From the NCBI GenBank assembly GCA_003220615.1, contig QHTB01000158.1, positions 1 through 41,276 on the forward strand: a stretch of 41,276 nt of DNA, in the 5' to 3' direction. A program made the position numbers and the translations under genes. Under the pieces are notes generated by a model. It saw nothing but the letters and a program-made list of their open reading frames with translations, was not told the DNA's origin and did not search any database. Origin of the DNA: Candidatus Rokuibacteriota bacterium (GTDB lineage Bacteria; Methylomirabilota; Methylomirabilia; Rokubacteriales; CSP1-6). Shown piece by piece: positions 1 to 8,693 of this stretch. Numbering within the stretch: position 1 is the stretch's first letter; each line of letters begins with the position of its first letter.

Positions 1-1980
1 CCGATCCGCGAGCAGACCGAGCACGTCTGGCACATCTACCTGCCAGAGGCGCGCCCCGGAATCCGGTATGGCTATCGAGTCAAGGGGCCGTGGGAGCCCC
101 ATCAGGGCCACCGGTTCAACCCGGCCAAGCTGCTCCTCGATCCGTACGCGCGAGCGATCGAAGGCGAGATCACCTGGAGCGACGAGCTGTTCGGGTACAA
201 GGTTGGCGATCCCCTAGCCGACCTCGCCTGCGACGACCTCGACAGCGCACCCTTCATGCCGAAGTCGGTGGTCATCGACACCGCGTTCACGTGGGGCGCC
301 GATCGAGCGCCGAGGATCCCGTGGCGCGAGACCATCATCTACGAGGCGCACGTGAAGGGCCTGACCATGCGCCATCCCGATGTGCCGGAGAACCTGCGCG
401 GCACGTATGCCGGTCTCGCCTCGGCGCCCATCATCGAGTATCTGAAGTCCCTCGGCATCACCGCCATCGAGCTGATGCCCGTCCACGCCTTCGTTCAGGA
501 CCAGCGCCTGCTCGACCGCGAGCTCCACAACTACTGGGGCTACAACTCCATTGGTTTTTTCGCGCCGGAAGGCCGCTATGCGGCCGCCGGACGGCCGGGC
601 CGTCAGGTCAGCGAGTTCAAGACAATGGTGCGGGCGCTCCACGAGGCCGGCATCGAGGTGATCCTCGACGTCGTCTACAACCACACAGCCGAGGGCAACC
701 AGCTCGGCCCGACGCTGTCGTTCCGCGGCATCGACAACGCCTCCTATTACCGCCTCACCGCCGATCGCCGCTATTACATGGACTTCACCGGGACGGGCAA
801 CACGCTGAACATGCTCCACCCGCGCACGCTGCAGCTCATCATGGACAGCCTCCGCTACTGGATCCAGGAGATGCACGTGGACGGCTTTCGCTTCGATCTC
901 GCGTCGACGCTCGCGCGCGAGCTGCACGAGGTGGACCGCCTCGGCTCCTTCTTCGACATCATCCACCAGGACCCGCTGATCTCTCAGGTGAAGCTGATCG
1001 CCGAGCCGTGGGACCTCGGCGACGGCGGCTATCAGGTCGGCAAGTTCCCCGTGCTGTGGGCCGAGTGGAACGGGATCTACCGGGATACGGTGCGGTCGTT
1101 CTGGAAGAGCGACGAGAACCAGGCGAGCTCCATGGCCTACCGGTTGACCGGCTCCAGCGATCTGTACGGCCGTGGCGGCCGCCGGCCGTGGGCGTCCGTC
1201 AACTTCGTCACCGCCCACGACGGGTTCACGCTGAACGATCTGGTCTCGTACAACGAGAAGCACAACGAGGCCAACGGCGAGGACAATCGCGACGGCAACG
1301 ACCACAATCTCTCGTGGAACCGCGGCGCCGAAGGGCCCACCGACGACCCTGGGATCCTCGATCAGCGGGAGCGGGCCAAACGCACCTTCCTCGCCACGCT
1401 GATGTTCTCGCTCGGCGTGCCCATGCTGCTCCACGGCGACGAGCTGAGACGCACGCAGCAAGGCAACAACAATGCGTACTGCCAGGACAACGAGCTGTCC
1501 TGGGTGGATTGGAGCCTCCAACCGGCCGCGCGAAACATGCTCGAGTTCACGAAGGAGGTCATCCGGCTTCGCAAGCATCATCCGGTGTTCCGCCGCGGCA
1601 AGTTCTTCTACGGCCGCCGCGTTCGCGGCGCGGAAGTGAAGGACCTCACCTGGTTTCGCCCGGACGGCAAGGAGATGACCGAGGAGGACTGGACCAATCC
1701 ACTGACGCGGAGTTTCGGCCTTCGTCTGGGCGGTGACGCGCTCGACGAGGTCGACGCTCATGGTCAGCCCCTGACCGACGACACCCTGCTGCTCCTGATC
1801 AACGCCTACTGGGAGCCGCTGAGCTTCGTCCTACCCGCGCACAAGCCGGGACTCACGTGGGAGACGCAGCTCGACACACGCGAGGCGACGGGGAAATCGA
1901 ACCGGCCGTCCCTGCGCGGGGGCGACACCTGCGAGATCGCGGGCCGTTCGCTCGTGCTGCTCAGGCTGGGCGAGGTGTGA
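1..1980 (+). CDS. glgX: Glycogen debranching enzyme GlgX (5' partial)
   Basis: GH13 isoamylase-type enzyme that hydrolyses alpha-1,6 branches during cytoplasmic glycogen breakdown. The frame is open from base 1, so the start lies outside the window; 659 residues are visible and perhaps 40-60 N-terminal residues are missing judging by the usual family length. The four conserved GH13 regions are visible: [15 protein letters not shown] (nucleophile Asp), LIAEPWDLG (acid/base Glu) and FVTAHDGF (transition-state Asp). [17 protein letters not shown] is also typical of GlgX. The C-terminal beta domain ends in [11 protein letters not shown]. The next gene is small and unrelated, so this is probably the last gene of a glycogen or trehalose operon lying upstream. 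Family assignment is secure; whether it acts on glycogen or on maltooligosyl branches is not visible. Confidence 0.95.
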   Translation, partial: PIREQTEHVWHIYLPEARPGIRYGYRVKGPWEPHQGHRFNPAKLLLDPYARAIEGEITWSDELFGYKVGDPLADLACDDLDSAPFMPKSVVIDTAFTWGADRAPRIPWRETIIYEAHVKGLTMRHPDVPENLRGTYAGLASAPIIEYLKSLGITAIELMPVHAFVQDQRLLDRELHNYWGYNSIGFFAPEGRYAAAGRPGRQVSEFKTMVRALHEAGIEVILDVVYNHTAEGNQLGPTLSFRGIDNASYYRLTADRRYYMDFTGTGNTLNMLHPRTLQLIMDSLRYWIQEMHVDGFRFDLASTLARELHEVDRLGSFFDIIHQDPLISQVKLIAEPWDLGDGGYQVGKFPVLWAEWNGIYRDTVRSFWKSDENQASSMAYRLTGSSDLYGRGGRRPWASVNFVTAHDGFTLNDLVSYNEKHNEANGEDNRDGNDHNLSWNRGAEGPTDDPGILDQRERAKRTFLATLMFSLGVPMLLHGDELRRTQQGNNNAYCQDNELSWVDWSLQPAARNMLEFTKEVIRLRKHHPVFRRGKFFYGRRVRGAEVKDLTWFRPDGKEMTEEDWTNPLTRSFGLRLGGDALDEVDAHGQPLTDDTLLLLINAYWEPLSFVLPAHKPGLTWETQLDTREATGKSNRPSLRGGDTCEIAGRSLVLLRLGEV

Positions 1981-2169
1981 ACTGACACGGCGCACGGGAG
2001 TCGCCGTTCTTCACGCAGAGCGATGAGGGCGCGACGGGTGCGGTCACTCGCGGGGCGGTGTCGGCGAAGTCGACGACTTCATCACCTGGCGATACCGCGC
2101 CACGCCGCACAGGCCGCGGACGCTCACAATTTCAGGTGCGGCACGGTCCTTGCGTGGGATTCAAGCACG

Positions 2170-2451
2170 ATGCGCCGCACTCTCGCACTCATCGTCGTCC
2201 TCCTCGGCCTCCTCGTCGTGCTGCCGTTCGCGTGGGCGAGCACGTACGAGGCCTGGACGGACGGTTTCTACGACGCCGAACTCAACGGCGAGATTCTTGC
2301 GCTCCTGAGCCTCCTGGCCATCATCAGCTACGTCGCCCTCACCGAGGGCCTGGGTATCGAGATCGTTGCCGTCGTGCTGCTCGCCGACGACATGGGTGGC
2401 GATCTCGCCAATCCTTCCGCACGAAGCGCCCGAGCCCCGCCCGCATCGTAG
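2170..2451 (+). CDS. Small two-helix membrane protein, unknown function
   Basis: Predicted 93-residue protein starting at ATG 2170. Residues 1-22 form a signal-like or first membrane segment (TLALIVVLLGLLVVLPFAWA). A second hydrophobic stretch around residues 40-75 contains ILALLSLLAIISYVAL and GIEIVAVVLLADDMGG. The reading frame is open upstream to 2023, but that part is Arg-rich and looks like shadow sequence, so the shorter start is preferred; there is no strong Shine-Dalgarno sequence. I do not recognise a family. It stands alone between glgX and the di-haem oxidoreductase. Confidence 0.45.
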   Translation: MRRTLALIVVLLGLLVVLPFAWASTYEAWTDGFYDAELNGEILALLSLLAIISYVALTEGLGIEIVAVVLLADDMGGDLANPSARSARAPPAS

Positions 2452-2644
2452 TTTTCCTCGACTGAAGTCGCCTGCGGTTCCCCGGCATCGGTGTGCTGGC
2501 CACGGCCAGCTCACCAGGTCTCTCGAATCCGCGCCGGCCTGTCGAAGTCCGGCTCCGGTTTGCGAGACGCGACGTCACCGATGCGATGACGTATCAACCA
2601 CCCGCGCCCTCGGGCGAGGCGGAGAAAGGAGGAAAGGAACGTCT

Positions 2645-2881
2645 ATGTACCGTGCGACGCGCGCGCGTCGTCCTCTCAATCTCGACGTGACAACGGCGAC
2701 CACCCAGAGCTTCGCATTCATCCATTCATACCTCGAGGTCCTGGTGATGATCGCGACCGGCGCGACGCCCGTTTTGATCGGCAGGTGGCCGCACTCATTC
2801 ATCCCATCGAACGAACGCACTCATCGTTCATACCCTCATCGTTCTTACATGGAGAAAGACGCATGGACTTTTACACATTGA
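2645..2881 (+). CDS. Possible small ORF/leader peptide with a very strong ribosome binding site
   Basis: A 78-codon ORF whose ATG (2645) follows the strongest-looking Shine-Dalgarno stretch nearby (AAAGGAGGAAAGG, about 2626-2638). Its 3' end overlaps the start of the di-haem oxidoreductase (2863) in another frame. The encoded sequence (MYRATRARRPLNLDV...) resembles no family I know and its second half is built from the CATTCAT/TCATCGTTC repeats. It could be a leader peptide coupled to the cytochrome gene, a degraded gene start, or chance. The rest of 2452-2862 holds no other recognisable gene. Confidence 0.25.
   Translation: MYRATRARRPLNLDVTTATTQSFAFIHSYLEVLVMIATGATPVLIGRWPHSFIPSNERTHRSYPHRSYMEKDAWTFTH
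2716..2850. repeat. CATTCAT/TCATCGTTC-rich repeat block upstream of cytochrome gene
   Basis: Short imperfect repeats (ATTCATCC ATTCATACC, ACTCATTCATCCC, and ACTCATCGTTCATACCCTCATCGTTCTTAC in pieces) form a tract visibly more A/T-rich than its surroundings, ending just before the ribosome binding site GGAGAAAG at 2851-2858. It may be 5' untranslated or regulatory sequence for the di-haem oxidoreductase. No known operator is recognised. Confidence 0.4.
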
Positions 2882-4266
2882 AGCGCTGGATGTATCTGGC
2901 AGTAATCGTGTCTGTCGTACTCGTCGGGTGCTGGGCCTCCGTCCGGCCCACTCAGGCCGAGGATGGTCACGGCCGAGATCGGGAGCATGAGCGGCATCCG
3001 GTAACACCCGCGCGTGACCCTGGCGTGCGCGGTGGAATGCCGGGCGGTGGTGGTCCTATCGTCGGGCTGACCGCCCGGGAACTCGAGTTCTTCGCAGACG
3101 CAAAGACGGAGTTCGAAGGTGCCGAGGGCGTGGCCGATGGACTCGGGCCGCGCATGAACCTCGACAGCTGTGTCGGCTGCCATAGCCAGCCGGCCACCGG
3201 GGGCACCAGCCCGTTCGTGAATCCGCAAGTGGCCTTCGCCTCGAAGGACGGCGGCACCGACCGTGTCCCCTTCTTCCTCAGGCTGAACGGACCGGTGCAA
3301 CAAGCCCATTTCAAGTTCAAGCCAGACGGAAGCCGGGATGGCGGCGTGAAAAACACGGCCACCATCACCGGGCGGACGGGAGCGGGCGGCTGCGTCCTGG
3401 CTCTGCCCGACTTCGACGCGGCGGCCGCGACCAACAACCTGGTCTTCAGACTTCCGGCGAATCTCTTTGGCGCGGGTCTGATCGAGAACATTCCTGACCG
3501 CGCGATCCTCGCCAATCAGGCCGCCAACTCCACGATCAAGAAGCACCAGGGCATCGCCGGCCGCGCCAACCACAATAGCGTCGACGGAACGATCTCCCGG
3601 TTTGGCTGGAAGGCCCAGAATAAATCCCTGTTGCTCAACGCCGGCCTCGCGTACGCCGTCGAAATGGGAATCAGCAATGAGATGTTTCCGACGGAGCGCG
3701 AGGAAAATCCGGCGTGCCAGTTCGCGACCATCCCGAACGACGTCACCAACACCGAAGCCACCGCGACCCCTGGCGGATTGAACGGGATCGAGAAGTTCGC
3801 CTTCTTCATGCGCTTCCTGGCGCCGCCCACCCCTTCCCTCACGACGCCCGGCGGCGTCTATTCCATCGGTCACGGACGCGATTTGTTCGTGAAAGTGGGA
3901 TGTGCCCTCTGTCACACGCCGACGCTCACCACCGGCAACGCAACGGTGGAGGCGCTCAGCAACCAACCCGCCAACCTCTTCTCGGATCTCTTGGTCCACA
4001 AAATGGGCCCGGGGCTGGCCGACGACATCATCCAGGGACAAGCCCAGGGCGACGAGTTCCGCAGCGCGCCGCTCTGGGGCCTGGGCCAGCGCATCTTCTT
4101 CCTGCACGATGGGCGGACGACTGACCTGCTCGAGGCGATCCAGGCGCACAAGAACGCGGGGAACTCGCAATTCGGGCCGTCGGAGGCGAACGCGGTGATC
4201 CATAACTTCAACAAGCTCGACGAGCGGCACAAGCAGGACCTGCTAAATTTCCTTCGCAGCCTCTAG
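2863..4266 (+). CDS. Di-haem c-type oxidoreductase (DHOR/COG3488-like lipoprotein)
   Basis: Predicted 467-residue exported c-type cytochrome of the di-haem oxidoreductase (thiol oxidoreductase-like) family. The N-terminus has a basic start, a hydrophobic core and a lipobox-like LVGC (Cys23), suggesting a lipid-anchored protein outside the cytoplasmic membrane. Two CxxCH haem sites are visible: CVGCH at residues 103-107 and CALCH at 347-351. The late motif FFLHDGRTTDLLEAIQAH is typical of this family. Start ATG 2863 is chosen because GGAGAAAG lies just upstream and the signal peptide begins there. The physiological substrate is unknown; the family is linked to periplasmic electron transfer. 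The TAG stop codon (4264-4266) is part of the target site of the downstream insertion element, so the element did not alter the protein. Confidence 0.85.
   Translation: MDFYTLKRWMYLAVIVSVVLVGCWASVRPTQAEDGHGRDREHERHPVTPARDPGVRGGMPGGGGPIVGLTARELEFFADAKTEFEGAEGVADGLGPRMNLDSCVGCHSQPATGGTSPFVNPQVAFASKDGGTDRVPFFLRLNGPVQQAHFKFKPDGSRDGGVKNTATITGRTGAGGCVLALPDFDAAAATNNLVFRLPANLFGAGLIENIPDRAILANQAANSTIKKHQGIAGRANHNSVDGTISRFGWKAQNKSLLLNAGLAYAVEMGISNEMFPTEREENPACQFATIPNDVTNTEATATPGGLNGIEKFAFFMRFLAPPTPSLTTPGGVYSIGHGRDLFVKVGCALCHTPTLTTGNATVEALSNQPANLFSDLLVHKMGPGLADDIIQGQAQGDEFRSAPLWGLGQRIFFLHDGRTTDLLEAIQAHKNAGNSQFGPSEANAVIHNFNKLDERHKQDLLNFLRSL
4263..4266. repeat. Target site duplication CTAG (left)
   Basis: The left copy of the 4-bp target duplication overlaps the TAG stop codon of the di-haem oxidoreductase gene. 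The right copy is at 5739-5742. Confidence 0.8.
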
Positions 4267-4289
4267 CACTACTGTGTCAATAAAATTAG
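4267..4289 (+). repeat. Left terminal inverted repeat of the IS
   Basis: Starts CACTACTGTGTCA, identical over 13 bp to the complement of the right end, then continues imperfectly (TAA, TTAG shared with a small length difference). Confidence 0.85.
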
Positions 4290-4322
4290 AGGATTCCTGG
4301 GATACGCTGGCAGCATCCACGT

Positions 4323-5618
4323 ATGCCCAACCTCGGGACCGCCCGCGCCCAGCGGTTTCACGCGTATGTTGAGCGTCTCAGCACGGCCCTCGGCCATCGG
4401 GATCGGCACGGCCCCCTGCGGGCCTATGTCACCGGGCTCTGTTTGCCCGGGGAGCGGAAGAGCATCGAGCCGATGGCCGCGCGCGTCGATCCGCGCCACG
4501 TGCGCGCGCGCCATCAGTCGATGCATCACTTCGTCGCCAATGCCGCCTGGGACGATGGCGCCGTCCTGCGCGCGGCCCGTGAGACCGTGCTGGCGGCCCT
4601 GGAGCGACACGGCCCGGTGGCGGCGTGGGTCGTCGACGACACCGGCATGCCCAAGAAGGGCCGCCACTCGGTGGGCGTGGCCCGCCAATATTGCGGCGTG
4701 CTTGGCAAACAGGACAACTGCCAGGTGGCGGTAAGCCTCTCGTGGGCTCACGAGCGCGCGAGTGTTCCGGTCGCCTACCGGCTGTATTTGCCTGAGACGT
4801 GGGCGCAGGACCGGCGCCGCCGCCGGGCGGCGGGCGTCCCCGATGCCATCGAGTTCCGCACCAAATGGCAGATCGCGCTTGAGCAGGTGGCGCAGATCGC
4901 GGCCGAGGGCGTGCCGGCCGCACCGGTCGTCGCGGATGCCGGCTATGGCGTGGTCACCGCCTTTCGCGAGGCACTGACCGCGCAGGCGATTCCGTACGTC
5001 GTCGGCATCAGCACCGAGACGACCGTGTGGGCGCCCGGCCGCGCGCCGCTGCCCCCGCCGAAGTATCGAGGACACGGCCGACCGCCGACACTGGTCCGCC
5101 GCACCGGGCGGCATCGGCCACTCAGCGTACGGGCCCTGGCTCAGCACCTGCCGGCGCGGGCTTGGCGCACCGTGACCTGGCGCGCAGGCACGCGCGGCGC
5201 GATGCGGTCGCGCTTCGCGGCGGTCCGCGTCCGGCCCGCGCATCGCGACGACTGGCGCTCGACACCCCGGCTCGAAGAGTGGCTGCTCATCGAATGGCCG
5301 CGGGGGGAAGCTGCGCCGATCAAGTATTGGCTCTCCACGCTGCCACCGACGGCGACCTCGATCGACTTGGTCCGCCTGGCGATGTTGCGCTGGCGCATCG
5401 AGCGGGACTACCAAGAGCTGAAGGACGAGCTGGGGCTGGATCACTTCGAAGGCCGGGGCTGGCGCGGCTTCCATCATCACGCCTCGCTCTGCATCGCGGC
5501 GTACGCATTCCTCGCCGCCGAGCGGCTCACGCATTTCCCCCCTGAGTCTCTCGCCTTCCTCCCGGCCCCTCGCCTACCCAAACGTTTCATCCCGCGGGGC
5601 GCTCCCCGTGCGTCCTGA
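4323..5618 (+). CDS. IS701-like DDE transposase, C-terminus probably frameshifted
   Basis: Predicted 431-residue transposase. The N-terminal part (GLCLPGERKSIEPMAAR, then a helical region, then WVVDDTGMPKKGRHSVGVARQY with the first catalytic Asp) and the later VVADAGYG (second Asp) and RWRIERDYQELKDELGLDHFEGR (catalytic Glu region) are typical of IS701/DDE transposases. The ORF ends abruptly in RGAPRAS at 5618. In the +1 frame, sequence from 5608 reads VRPERHAPDSIATMYRLL..., which resembles the normal IS701 C-terminus and stays open to a TAG at 5734-5736 in the right inverted repeat. A one-base shift near the G/C runs at 5591-5608 therefore probably removed about 40 C-terminal residues. The DDE core is intact, so activity cannot be excluded. 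Confidence 0.85.
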   Translation: MPNLGTARAQRFHAYVERLSTALGHRDRHGPLRAYVTGLCLPGERKSIEPMAARVDPRHVRARHQSMHHFVANAAWDDGAVLRAARETVLAALERHGPVAAWVVDDTGMPKKGRHSVGVARQYCGVLGKQDNCQVAVSLSWAHERASVPVAYRLYLPETWAQDRRRRRAAGVPDAIEFRTKWQIALEQVAQIAAEGVPAAPVVADAGYGVVTAFREALTAQAIPYVVGISTETTVWAPGRAPLPPPKYRGHGRPPTLVRRTGRHRPLSVRALAQHLPARAWRTVTWRAGTRGAMRSRFAAVRVRPAHRDDWRSTPRLEEWLLIEWPRGEAAPIKYWLSTLPPTATSIDLVRLAMLRWRIERDYQELKDELGLDHFEGRGWRGFHHHASLCIAAYAFLAAERLTHFPPESLAFLPAPRLPKRFIPRGAPRAS

Positions 5619-5716
5619 ACGGCACGCGCCCGACTCCATCGCGACGATGTACCGGCTCCTCGCCTGGGCGTTGGCCCGAGGCCGGCCGTGTCTCGCGTGC
5701 GGTCATCAACCCGACA

Positions 5717-5738
5717 CTAACTTAGTGACACAGTAGTG
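5717..5738 (-). repeat. Right terminal inverted repeat of the IS
   Basis: Reverse complement begins CACTACTGTGTCA and matches the left end. A TAG at 5734-5736 inside this repeat would end the frame-shifted transposase tail. Confidence 0.85.
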
Positions 5739-5772
5739 CTAGAGAGGCGTCAGGCGACCGCGCCTTGCAACG

Positions 5773-5802
5773 TGCCCCCGCCGGCTCGGGCCGGCGGGGG
5801 CA
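5773..5802 (+). terminator. 12-bp GC hairpin, probable original terminator of the di-haem oxidoreductase gene
   Basis: TGCCCCCGCCGG and CCGGCGGGGGCA form a perfect 12-bp stem around a 6-base loop. There is no T-run, so it would be an L-shaped or weak intrinsic terminator. Before the IS inserted it lay about 30 bp after the cytochrome stop codon; it is now about 1.5 kb away. Confidence 0.5.
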
Positions 5803-5876
5803 AATGCGCGCAGGTCAGCGTGCGCCAATTCGTAGAACGCCGACGTGCTGCGAGGTCATCGGCGAGGAGGAGCGTC

Positions 5877-6041
5877 GTGCCAGAGTCAGGCGAGGACAGG
5901 TGGAGTTCGACCTGCGGGCTGTGTGGAGAGCCGGTGGATCTGCACGAAGAGCATTACCACTTGGTGTCGCACTTTCGAACCCACCGCGCTGCGGTCCACC
6001 TCGAGTGCTACGCCAAGCTGAAGCGCGAGCGACACGGGTGA
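5877..6041 (+). CDS. Small zinc-finger-like protein, 54 aa
   Basis: GTG start at 5877 is chosen because GAGGAGG (5864-5870) is ideally spaced. The frame is open further upstream into the IS end, but that part is Arg/Ala-rich noise. The protein has a CGLC pair, several His residues (HEEHYHLVSHFRTH) and a later HLECY, which together could hold one zinc ion. No membrane segment or named family was recognised. It is convergent with the DUF420 gene on the other strand. Confidence 0.6.
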   Translation: MPESGEDRWSSTCGLCGEPVDLHEEHYHLVSHFRTHRAAVHLECYAKLKRERHG

Positions 6042-6065
6042 AGCGGCGACGTTCCTCCCGATACC

Positions 6066-6581
6066 TCACCAGCGATAGAGCATCCAGTAGATGACGACGC
6101 CGGTGACCGAGACGTAGAGCCAGATCGGGAGCGTCCAGCGTGCGATCCTCCGGTGGCGGTCGAAGCGCCCGGTCAACGCCCGCCAGATCGTCGTGAGCGC
6201 GAGCGGGACGATGGCGGCAGCCAGCACCACGTGCGTGAGGAGCAGGCCGAAGTACAGCGGGCGGACTAGGCCCTGGCCGGTGAACGGCCGTGAGCCCGCG
6301 TGGAAGTGGTACACGACGTAAGAGATCAGGAAGAGAATCGACAGGCCGAACGCGCTCAGCATGCACGCCAGGTGCGCGGCGATCCACCGGCGCCGGATGA
6401 AGACGTAGCCGGCGGCGAGCAGGACGGCGCTGCCGCCGTTGAGCATGGCGTTGAGCTTCGGCAGCCCCGAGACGTCGAGGCCGCTGGCCACTGGGGCGCG
6501 GCCCATCAGGAGCACGGCGACCGCCCCCACGACCGCGGCCGACAGCACCGCGATCAGCGACCACACCAGGCGATCGCTCAT
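6066..6581 (-). CDS. DUF420 family membrane protein
   Basis: Predicted 171-residue integral membrane protein with five hydrophobic segments (for example LIAVLSAAVVGAVAVLLMG, LYFGLLLTHVVLAAAIVPLAL and YVSVTGVVIYWMLYRW) and conserved histidines in YHFHAGSRPF, LLTHVV and DRHRRIARWTLPIWLYVSVTG in pieces. These are hallmarks of DUF420, which often occurs near cytochrome oxidase or copper/haem assembly genes. Its ATG overlaps the stop codon of the diaphorase gene (ATGA, 6578-6581), so it belongs to the formate dehydrogenase operon, perhaps as a membrane partner or in respiratory assembly. The role is not established by sequence. Confidence 0.8.
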   Translation of the reverse strand: MSDRLVWSLIAVLSAAVVGAVAVLLMGRAPVASGLDVSGLPKLNAMLNGGSAVLLAAGYVFIRRRWIAAHLACMLSAFGLSILFLISYVVYHFHAGSRPFTGQGLVRPLYFGLLLTHVVLAAAIVPLALTTIWRALTGRFDRHRRIARWTLPIWLYVSVTGVVIYWMLYRW

Positions 6582-8659
6582 CGCCGGCCGCGCAGCTCGT
6601 CGCCGAAGCTCTCGAACCCTTTCTGCACCGCGATCGGCGCGGCCTGGCCGAGGCCGCACAACGACGCGAGCTGGATCGTCTCGCCGAGCTCGCGGATCTT
6701 CTGCTCGCTGTCGCCCTCGTCGAGGAGCGCGAGCAGGCGGGGCAGCCCTTCCCGGCACGGCGTGCATTTGCCGCACGACTCGCGCGCGTTGAACGCGAGC
6801 AGCGTCTTGACGATGTCGATGATCGAGGCGCCGGCGGGCACCGCGACGATCCCGCCCGTCCCCGGCGACACTCGCCCGCGTGGCTCCATGGCCACGTCGA
6901 AGAGCGTGGCCGGCACGACGCTGCCCGACGGCCCGCCGACCAGCGCCCCCTTGAGCGGCCGGCCGTCGAGGCTCCCGCCGGCGAGGTCGCGCAACAACTG
7001 ATTCAGCGTGACGCCATTCTTTGTCTCGACCACACCCGGGCGGCGAACCGGACCCGAAATGCCGAACACCTTCGTTCCCGGGGCGCTCGAGGTGCCGAGC
7101 GCGGCGAAGGCGGCGCCGCCGCGGGCGACGATGGTGGGGATCGCGCTCAGCGTCTCGACGTTGTTGATGACGGTGGGCCGGCCCCACAGACCGGCCTCGA
7201 CAGGAAACGGCGGCCGCGTTCGCGGCTGAGCCCGGCGTCCCTCGATCGACTCGAGGAGCGCGGTCTCCTCGCCCAGGACGAAGCCGCCGGCGCCGCGACG
7301 AATCTCGACCTCGCAGCGAAAGCCGCTTCCGAGCACGCGCTCGCCGACGAGGGTGGCCGCGCGAGCCTCTACCACGGCCCAGTTGAGGCGCTGGGCCGAG
7401 AGGTCGGCCTCGCCGTGTATATAAAGGATGGCCCGGCTGGCCCCGGCCGCGTAAGCGGCGAGCAACACGCCCTCGAGGATCTGATGCGGATCGCCCTCCA
7501 TCAGGTGGCGGTCCTTGAAGATGCCCGGCTCGCCCTCCTCGCCGTTCATCACCATGTATTTCGGCTCGCCCGCTGCCTTGCGGCACGCCTCCCACTTGAG
7601 CGCGGTGGGAAAGAACGCCCCGCCCCGGCCCTGGAGCCCCGATGCCTTCACCTGCGCGATCACGTCGTCGGGAGATCCGTCGAGCGCGCGGGCCAGCGTC
7701 GAGTAGGCGCCGTGAACGAGGGCATCGTCGAGGCTGTCGGGATCGACGGCGCCGGCCCGCGCCAGCAACACCCGGTGCTGGCTCTTGAAGAACGGATGGG
7801 TGGCGAGCGGGATCATCCCCGCGGCGGGCCACGTCGCCGGCTCGCCTGCCAGCGCGTCGAGCAGCGCCGGCACGCGCGCGCGCTGGAGCCGCTCGACCAC
7901 GAAGCGCGCGGATTCCGGTGTCACGATCTCGACGAGCGGCGCGGCGTAGCACATGCCGTTGCAGGCGCCTTCGATCAGATCCGCGTCGAGCCCGCGCTCG
8001 TTGATCCCTGCACGCAGCGGCTCGAGCAACGTGTCGGCGCCGACCGACCGACCGCAAGTACCGGTCTGCACGATCACGCGGATCCCGAAGCCGCGCTTGG
8101 CGTGGGCGAGCGTGGCCAGATCGGCGAGCGCAGCCCGGGCGGACGCGGTCGCTTTCGGGACGGCGGATTCCATGGCCAGCATCGGAGACGGGCTGCCGTG
8201 ACGCCGGCGGTGGCTGAACCAGCTCTCGAGGTCGGCGAACTGAGATTCGCTCACGCGGCCACGGTACTCACCGTCCACCTCGATCGCAGGCGCCATCGAG
8301 CACGCGAAGAAGCAGTCGGCGGCCTCCAGGGTCACCTCACGGTCGGCGCCCGATGCACCCGGTGCCGCGTCGAAGCGCTGCGTGAGTTTCGCGAGGAGCT
8401 GGCGTCCGCCGAGAAGCGCGCAGGATACTCCGGTGCACACGCGCACGTGATGACGGCCGTGGGGCGCCAGATGGAGCTCGGGAAAGTGCGTGGCCACGCC
8501 GTACACCTCGGTGGCGGGCACGCGGAGGTGCGCGGCGACCTGGGTCAGCGCGTCTTCGCTGAGCCAGCCGTGAGCATGCTGGACGGCCTGGAGGGCGGGA
8601 AGGAGCCACTGACGCTCGCGCGGGAATTGCGCGAGGACGGTATCGAGGGGTTTGATCAT
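6578..8659 (-). CDS. Fused NuoE/NuoF-type diaphorase subunit of NAD-linked formate dehydrogenase
   Basis: Predicted 693-residue cytoplasmic flavoprotein that passes electrons between the formate dehydrogenase catalytic subunit and NAD+. Domains in order: a NuoE/FdsG-like [2Fe-2S] domain (CTGVSCALLGG, then DCFFACSMAPAIEVDG); a second thioredoxin-like [2Fe-2S] domain (TGTCGRSVGA, then EGACNGMCYAAP) as in HoxF-type proteins; and a NuoF/FdsB domain with the FMN/NADH motifs GLQGRGGAFFPTALKWE and GAGGFVLGEETALLESIEG and the [4Fe-4S] motif SCGKCTPCREG. Start ATG 8659 is preferred because the domain begins there (MIKPLDTVL). No Shine-Dalgarno sequence is seen; instead a strong hairpin (8665-8691) lies directly upstream. 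The frame is open upstream to 8779 through the repeat block, so a longer product is possible. Operon order on this strand is fdsA, this gene, DUF420. Confidence 0.88.
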   Translation of the reverse strand: MIKPLDTVLAQFPRERQWLLPALQAVQHAHGWLSEDALTQVAAHLRVPATEVYGVATHFPELHLAPHGRHHVRVCTGVSCALLGGRQLLAKLTQRFDAAPGASGADREVTLEAADCFFACSMAPAIEVDGEYRGRVSESQFADLESWFSHRRRHGSPSPMLAMESAVPKATASARAALADLATLAHAKRGFGIRVIVQTGTCGRSVGADTLLEPLRAGINERGLDADLIEGACNGMCYAAPLVEIVTPESARFVVERLQRARVPALLDALAGEPATWPAAGMIPLATHPFFKSQHRVLLARAGAVDPDSLDDALVHGAYSTLARALDGSPDDVIAQVKASGLQGRGGAFFPTALKWEACRKAAGEPKYMVMNGEEGEPGIFKDRHLMEGDPHQILEGVLLAAYAAGASRAILYIHGEADLSAQRLNWAVVEARAATLVGERVLGSGFRCEVEIRRGAGGFVLGEETALLESIEGRRAQPRTRPPFPVEAGLWGRPTVINNVETLSAIPTIVARGGAAFAALGTSSAPGTKVFGISGPVRRPGVVETKNGVTLNQLLRDLAGGSLDGRPLKGALVGGPSGSVVPATLFDVAMEPRGRVSPGTGGIVAVPAGASIIDIVKTLLAFNARESCGKCTPCREGLPRLLALLDEGDSEQKIRELGETIQLASLCGLGQAAPIAVQKGFESFGDELRGRR

Positions 8660-8664
8660 GAAGG

Positions 8665-8691
8665 TTGGGGGGGATGAGACATCCCCCCCAA
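8665..8691. repeat. Perfect 12-bp palindromic hairpin before the diaphorase start
   Basis: TTGGGGGGGATG, three bases, then CATCCCCCCCAA form a perfect inverted repeat. It ends about five bases before the diaphorase start codon on the minus-strand mRNA, where a ribosome binding site would be expected. Its TTGGGGGG/CCCCCCAA arms match those of the palindromic elements inside the ATPase gene at 16674-17900. Confidence 0.8.
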
Positions 8692-8693
8692 CT

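Larger units (their letters stand above)
4267..5738 (+). mobile_element. IS701-family-like insertion sequence, 1472 bp
   Basis: Complete element with terminal inverted repeats beginning CACTACTGTGTCA at both ends (left 4267-4279, right 5738-5726 on the reverse strand; similarity continues imperfectly through TAA and TTAG). It is flanked by the 4-bp direct repeat CTAG (4263-4266 and 5739-5742), matching the YTAR target duplication known for IS701. It carries a single transposase gene. Removing the element and one CTAG rejoins the di-haem oxidoreductase stop codon with its 3' flank and terminator. Confidence 0.9.

Noticed and set aside
4323..5738. Passenger or resistance gene within the insertion element
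   Set aside because: Only the transposase frame and its shifted tail are present.
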